Of a stretch of DNA of 37,146 nt, positions 34,035 through 37,146 are shown one piece after another. The translations under genes were made by a program, and so were the position numbers. The stretch is from a filamentous cyanobacterium CCP2. Lineage in GTDB: Bacteria > Cyanobacteriota > Cyanobacteriia > Elainellales > Elainellaceae. The DNA lies in contig PVWD01000028.1 in assembly GCA_003003615.1 (NCBI GenBank), forward strand, positions 1 to 37,146, written 5' to 3'. The notes under the pieces are model-generated. The model was not told the origin of the DNA. It saw only the letters and a list, made by a program, of their open reading frames with translations, and searched no databases. Position 1 is the first letter of the stretch; every line of letters starts with the position of its first letter.

Positions 34035-34835
34035 TCATCGCCGGAGGGAGTAGGGCACTTCCAGCCCATAGGTGTGCATCAAATCGGCATTGCCCATGAT
34101 GGAAGCAGGAGTTCCCGTTGCGACAATTCGCGCTTCACTCATTAAAATTGCCCGATCGCACACTTCTAAAATAAATTCCAGGTCGTGAGAGGCAACGAGC
34201 AGCGTTTCCTGGGACTGTTGGAGAAACTGAATCAGCCGTCTTCGGGCCCGCAGATCCAGGTTGGCAGTTGGCTCATCATACAGCATGATTTGAGGACGCA
34301 TGGCCAGCAGTCCGGCGATCGCCACCATTTGCTTTTCACCGCCCGAAAGGTGATGGGGAGGACGATCGGCCAGGCTTTCCATTCCCGTTAAAGTAAGGGC
34401 TTGCTCCACTCGCTGCTCCACTTCTTCAGTTAAAAGCCCCATATTCTGCGGTGCGAACGCGATATCGTCCTGCACGGATGCGGCAAACAGTTGGTCGTCT
34501 GGATCTTGGAAGAGCAGCCCCACCTCTGGACGAAATTTTCCTGGAATTACAGGTTCATCAAAGAGATGAATCGTTCCGGCAGTTGGGGTGAGTACGCCGC
34601 AGAGCAATAAAAACAGGGTCGTTTTACCGCAGCCATTATGCCCAATGATGCCCAACCGATCGCCTGTATCCACCTGCAAGTGAATCTCCTGCAACACTTC
34701 GGGTTTATCCGGGTAGGAAAAACAGAGGTTTGTAACTGCAATTGCTGTATTGGAAGGGGGAGTGACGATCGCACTGGGCAAATTGTTTTGAGCATTCATT
34801 GGGGCCTTGACTGGACTCGTTTCCGAATAATTCAT
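34035..34835 (-). CDS. Ni/Co ECF transporter ATPase (NikO/CbiO)
   Basis: 266 residues. ABC ATPase motifs in order: Walker A GHNGCGKTT (65-73), Q-loop LLFQDPDDQLF, signature LSGGEKQ, Walker B IMLYDEPT and switch His in ASHD. DPDDQLF is characteristic of the ECF/CbiO subgroup. A roughly 30-residue extension precedes the domain; an internal ATG at codon 13 could be an alternative start. It energises uptake with the Q and M membrane subunits. Its ATG overlaps the stop of the Q gene by four bases (ATGA), and it is the last gene of the operon. Metal choice between nickel and cobalt cannot be decided from this subunit. Confidence 0.94.
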   Translation of the reverse strand: MNYSETSPVKAPMNAQNNLPSAIVTPPSNTAIAVTNLCFSYPDKPEVLQEIHLQVDTGDRLGIIGHNGCGKTTLFLLLCGVLTPTAGTIHLFDEPVIPGKFRPEVGLLFQDPDDQLFAASVQDDIAFAPQNMGLLTEEVEQRVEQALTLTGMESLADRPPHHLSGGEKQMVAIAGLLAMRPQIMLYDEPTANLDLRARRRLIQFLQQSQETLLVASHDLEFILEVCDRAILMSEARIVATGTPASIMGNADLMHTYGLEVPYSLRR

Positions 34836-35629
34836 GCGGGTGTCAGCGTCAGGAAAAGATTCAACACAACAAAACCAATGGCAGTGGATAAAGATGCTGC
34901 CAATCCAAATCGATCCCAGATCATCACTCGTCCGGTCTGAGTAGTGTCCAGGTTGGGTTTCTGAGCATTGTAACCTCGTAGCCGCATCGCCTTGTACACT
35001 CGTTCAGATTGTTCATAGCTGCGGATGAGAAGCGTTCCGGTGAGGGTGGCAAACTGTTGTAGATCCTTTCGTCTGAAGCGTTTTGACTGAGAGCGGCTGC
35101 GAAACCCCCTTAACCGCATGGCTTGCTGCATGGTTGCCAGCATTTCGGCAATGTCGTAGAGGTAGCGGTAGGTTAGCAGGGTCATGTCTGTTAATGTGGC
35201 AGGCAAACCGAGCGATCGCATGGCTTTGATGGTGGTTAAAAATGGTGTTGTTCCCAGCAAAACGATCGTCAGGGTCATGATGCACAAAAACCGGCACGCC
35301 ACCAACGCCATTGCCAACACGCCTTCCTGCCGAACGGTAAGCCAGCCCCACTGCCAAATCACCGTTTGCCCCGACAAAAACGGCAGCACCAGCACAATTC
35401 CTAATAAAAAATAGCCTGGATAGCGCAATCGGTTTAACAAAAAGGCTCCAGGCAGGCGGGAAAGACCGAAAAGCAACCCCGTAACGCCCAGCATTGGCAT
35501 GAGCATTCGCAAGTCTGAGACAGCAGCAAAGGCAAAAATCAGGGCGGCAATTCCCACTAATTTTAGTCGGGGTTCCCACCGATGGATTGGAGACGTGAGG
35601 TGAGCATATTGGTCAAATGTCATTCTCAT
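34832..35629 (-). CDS. Ni/Co ECF transporter transmembrane subunit (NikQ/CbiQ, EcfT)
   Basis: 265 residues with hydrophobic segments near 25-45, 48-60, 70-88, 103-125 and 240-262. The cytoplasmic coupling region carries AMRLRGFRSR and AMRLRGYNAQ, the two Ala-x-x-x-Arg-Gly motifs by which EcfT proteins engage the ATPases. It links the ATPase to the substrate-binding M subunit. It begins six bases after the stop of the M gene and overlaps the ATPase gene. LRGF/LRGY spacing is normal and no residue is obviously missing. Confidence 0.94.
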   Translation of the reverse strand: MRMTFDQYAHLTSPIHRWEPRLKLVGIAALIFAFAAVSDLRMLMPMLGVTGLLFGLSRLPGAFLLNRLRYPGYFLLGIVLVLPFLSGQTVIWQWGWLTVRQEGVLAMALVACRFLCIMTLTIVLLGTTPFLTTIKAMRSLGLPATLTDMTLLTYRYLYDIAEMLATMQQAMRLRGFRSRSQSKRFRRKDLQQFATLTGTLLIRSYEQSERVYKAMRLRGYNAQKPNLDTTQTGRVMIWDRFGLAASLSTAIGFVVLNLFLTLTPA

Positions 35630-35635
35630 GGACTA

Positions 35636-36289
35636 TCATCCTCGCCGTTCCAAGAGGTCTGGCTTCACCCGCCACAAAAAAAGCATCAGCATGGCAGTAA
35701 ACACGCCTTCAATAATCATCAAGGGCAGATGAGCCAGGGTTAGCCCCGTAATTGCCGCTCTTTCGGTTGCTAGGTCAAATCCAGACGGAATCGTGATCAC
35801 CACCAACACGTAAAAAATTCCGGCCGCCAACCCCAGCCCGATCGCCCCTGCCAAAAACCCAAAAACGCTGATCGCCCACCGAGCATTGGGATGATTGAAC
35901 AAACGGTAGCGCGATCGAAAAAAGTGATACGCCAACAAAGCCGGAATGCCCATCATGGCAGCATTAACCCCCAAGGTGGTTAGCCCTCCATGGCCAATCA
36001 TTACCGCCTGGAAAAACAGCCCCACCAGCATGGCAGGGAAGGTGTAATAACCCAAAACCGTGCCCATCAACCCATTCAAAATAAAGTGAACGCTGGCGGG
36101 CGGAATGGGGATGCTGACTGAAGATGCAACAAAAAAAGCAGCCGTCATCAGCGCAGCCTTTGGAATATCTTGAGTCGGATCTTTTTGGCGACTAATTTGA
36201 CGCAAGGAATACCAAGTGGCTAACCCCGTTACGGCATATCCCCCAACACAAACTGAAGCGGGAAGGATTCCGTCTGGAATATGTACCAC
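35636..36289 (-). CDS. Ni/Co ECF transporter substrate-binding subunit (NikM/CbiM)
   Basis: 217 residues, about six hydrophobic helices. It begins with GTG-GTA-CAT, giving M-V-H-I-P-D-G-I-L; in the family the N-terminal amine and the His of MHIPDGIL help bind the metal ion. Here Val precedes His. Removal of Met, which is favoured before Val, would leave V-H at the terminus. The other family His lies in SVHFILNGLMGTVLGYY. GHGGLTTLGVNAAMMG is also typical. The start abuts the stop of the preceding gene and the Q gene follows after six bases. No regulatory RNA is visible upstream of the operon. Confidence 0.94.
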   Translation of the reverse strand: MVHIPDGILPASVCVGGYAVTGLATWYSLRQISRQKDPTQDIPKAALMTAAFFVASSVSIPIPPASVHFILNGLMGTVLGYYTFPAMLVGLFFQAVMIGHGGLTTLGVNAAMMGIPALLAYHFFRSRYRLFNHPNARWAISVFGFLAGAIGLGLAAGIFYVLVVITIPSGFDLATERAAITGLTLAHLPLMIIEGVFTAMLMLFLWRVKPDLLERRG

Positions 36290-36859
36290 CTATTTCTTCC
36301 CCCGTACAAAAAATAGTGCCGTCCCCACAAACCCCCAGAGAGCCGAACCTGCCATGAGAACGCGCTGCATGGGGCTTAGCGATCCTGTACCGTTAGAACG
36401 GGCAGTTTCCTCCAAACGGGTTGCTTCGATCGTCGGAGACGGTGAATTGGCTGGGCCGCCTGCCTCAGATTGCACAGCATCTTCCTGTGATTCAGGCGCA
36501 GCGAAGGTTTCGGATTCCACTGGAATATTCAAAATCTCGCCATGTCCAGCTTGCCGTACTGCTATCTCCCAGTTTCCAGGCTGCGATCGATCGGGAGTAA
36601 AGGTGAACTTGCCTGATTCATTCGTTGTGGCAGTCATCCACGGAGTAGACGGATCTTCGGGGGCATAGACAATCACCTGAGCATTGGCCATTGGCTCTCC
36701 AGTATCGTAGAGGGCTGTAATTTCGATCGCCTGCGTTGTTTGGTAGTCGATGGCGACTCCATGCGCTAAGGCTCTCATCTGCAACCCCGAAACTGAAAGC
36801 AGAGCCAAGGGAACGATGAAGTGAGGCTTTGTCATTTGGCGTAAATAGTTTGGCTGCAT
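36290..36859 (-). CDS. Accessory periplasmic subunit of the Ni/Co transporter (NikL/NikK-like)
   Basis: 189 residues from ATG 36859 (GGA eight bases before); ATG 36835 is also possible. A signal peptide (FIVPLALLSVSG) probably ends after ALA, leaving an N-terminal His-Gly (AHGVAI). Residues about 40-110 form an Ig-like carboxypeptidase-regulatory/DUF4198 domain (ITALYDTGEPMANAQVIVYA, ESGKFTFTPDR, GNWEIAVRQAGHGE). An acidic linker and a C-terminal membrane helix (about 165-185) follow. In cyanobacteria and proteobacteria such proteins replace CbiN beside NikM. It is the first gene of the operon; its stop touches the M start. Confidence 0.85.
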   Translation of the reverse strand: MQPNYLRQMTKPHFIVPLALLSVSGLQMRALAHGVAIDYQTTQAIEITALYDTGEPMANAQVIVYAPEDPSTPWMTATTNESGKFTFTPDRSQPGNWEIAVRQAGHGEILNIPVESETFAAPESQEDAVQSEAGGPANSPSPTIEATRLEETARSNGTGSLSPMQRVLMAGSALWGFVGTALFFVRGKK

Positions 36860-37047
36860 CAAATATTCCGTAGTGCCTCTACATTGGGCAGGTTTAGGCT
36901 TAAGCAAGCTGAACCGCTCCAACCGTATCAGTAAATCGTATTCTCTCCTGAGAATTCAATCCTCTGGAGGGGGATTGGAAGGGGAATTCAAGCGGCAAAT
37001 TACCTTAAATCTCTCTTAAGGGGGAGTGGGTAGAGCCGTAAAATTTA

Positions 37048-37089
37048 GGGAGTCGGGAATGGGGAGTCGGGAATGGGGAGTCGGGAATG
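37048..37089. repeat. Tandem 14-bp repeat (paired heptamers)
   Basis: Three exact copies of GGGAGTCGGGAATG, then a partial fourth. Each unit is two related heptamers, like the short tandem heptamer repeats (STRR) of filamentous cyanobacteria. It lies upstream of the nickel/cobalt operon near the contig end. The rest of 36860-37146 shows no gene or recognisable riboswitch. Confidence 0.92.
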
Positions 37090-37146
37090 GGGAGAGATGA
37101 ATCGCGGGCTACCTGAAAAAGTCCGATGAATCAGACTAGAAAACAG

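Noticed and set aside
35013-35579. Minus-strand 188-codon open frame overlapping the Q subunit gene
   Set aside because: The Q subunit frame carries the EcfT motifs; the alternative product is Arg/His-rich shadow sequence.
36860-37146. Riboswitch (cobalamin or NiCo) upstream of the metal-transport operon
   Set aside because: No B12-box or recognisable multi-stem core was seen; only the tandem heptamers and A/T-rich DNA.

Overview
The window comes from a cyanobacterial chromosome. It carries psaE (photosystem I subunit IV), a high-light-inducible protein, a GAF photoreceptor kinase of cyanobacteriochrome type, a Rcp1-like response regulator and a cyanobacteria-specific PDZ/Fe-S protein. The HIP1-type octamer GCGATCGC is scattered throughout. 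Gene content and GC level suggest a filamentous, Leptolyngbya-like lineage, but that placement is inference. The first 19 bases are a Tn5/Nextera mosaic-end sequence, so the left edge is a library artefact at a contig end. I see no transposase, integrase, phage module or CRISPR array.

Layout. 1-666: mutS2, cut by the edge. 667-1081: non-coding, with a strong plus-strand terminator that has no plus-strand gene before it. 1082-3852: two M16 peptidase-like genes, one catalytic and one degenerate. 4176-8584: a methyltransferase convergent with a PDZ/radical-SAM-like gene and an MscS channel. 8995-11214: an unusual signal peptide/pentapeptide-repeat/helix-hairpin-helix/membrane protein. 11260-13975: a small conserved protein, an isocitrate/isopropylmalate dehydrogenase paralogue, an intronless tRNA-Leu(UAA) and an SDR oxidoreductase. 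13997-17044: envelope proteins (a beta-barrel candidate, a DUF2135-like secreted protein, and a Pro-rich lipoprotein candidate with a G10 tract). 17223-18340: psaE and mutM. 18370-20288: a Coq4-like gene divergent from a TetR regulator, with two tandem palindromic operators between them. 20552-24392: a three-gene phosphorelay (CBCR kinase, response regulator, hybrid kinase). 24495-25085: a toxin-antitoxin pair whose toxin looks frameshifted. 25182-28061: ileS. 28426-30666: an SLC12-type transporter between inverted copies of an approximately 100-bp repeat. 30797-33223: msrB, moeZ-like and a JAMM peptidase. 33371-33942: an HLIP and a small membrane protein. 34035-36859: a Ni/Co ECF transporter operon.

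How the genes work together. The clearest units are the light-signalling operon, the JAMM/MoeZ sulfur-transfer pair, the metal-uptake operon (N-type subunit, M, Q, O in tight succession) and the TetR/Coq4 regulatory pair. The most unusual items are the DXCF cyanobacteriochrome kinase, the pentapeptide/HhH/membrane fusion, the Coq4/TetR locus in an organism type that makes plastoquinone rather than ubiquinone, the frameshifted ParE, and a candidate small RNA upstream of the 1024-1061 terminator. I did not find a clearly new multi-gene system. All family names come from motif recognition by eye; no database search was run.
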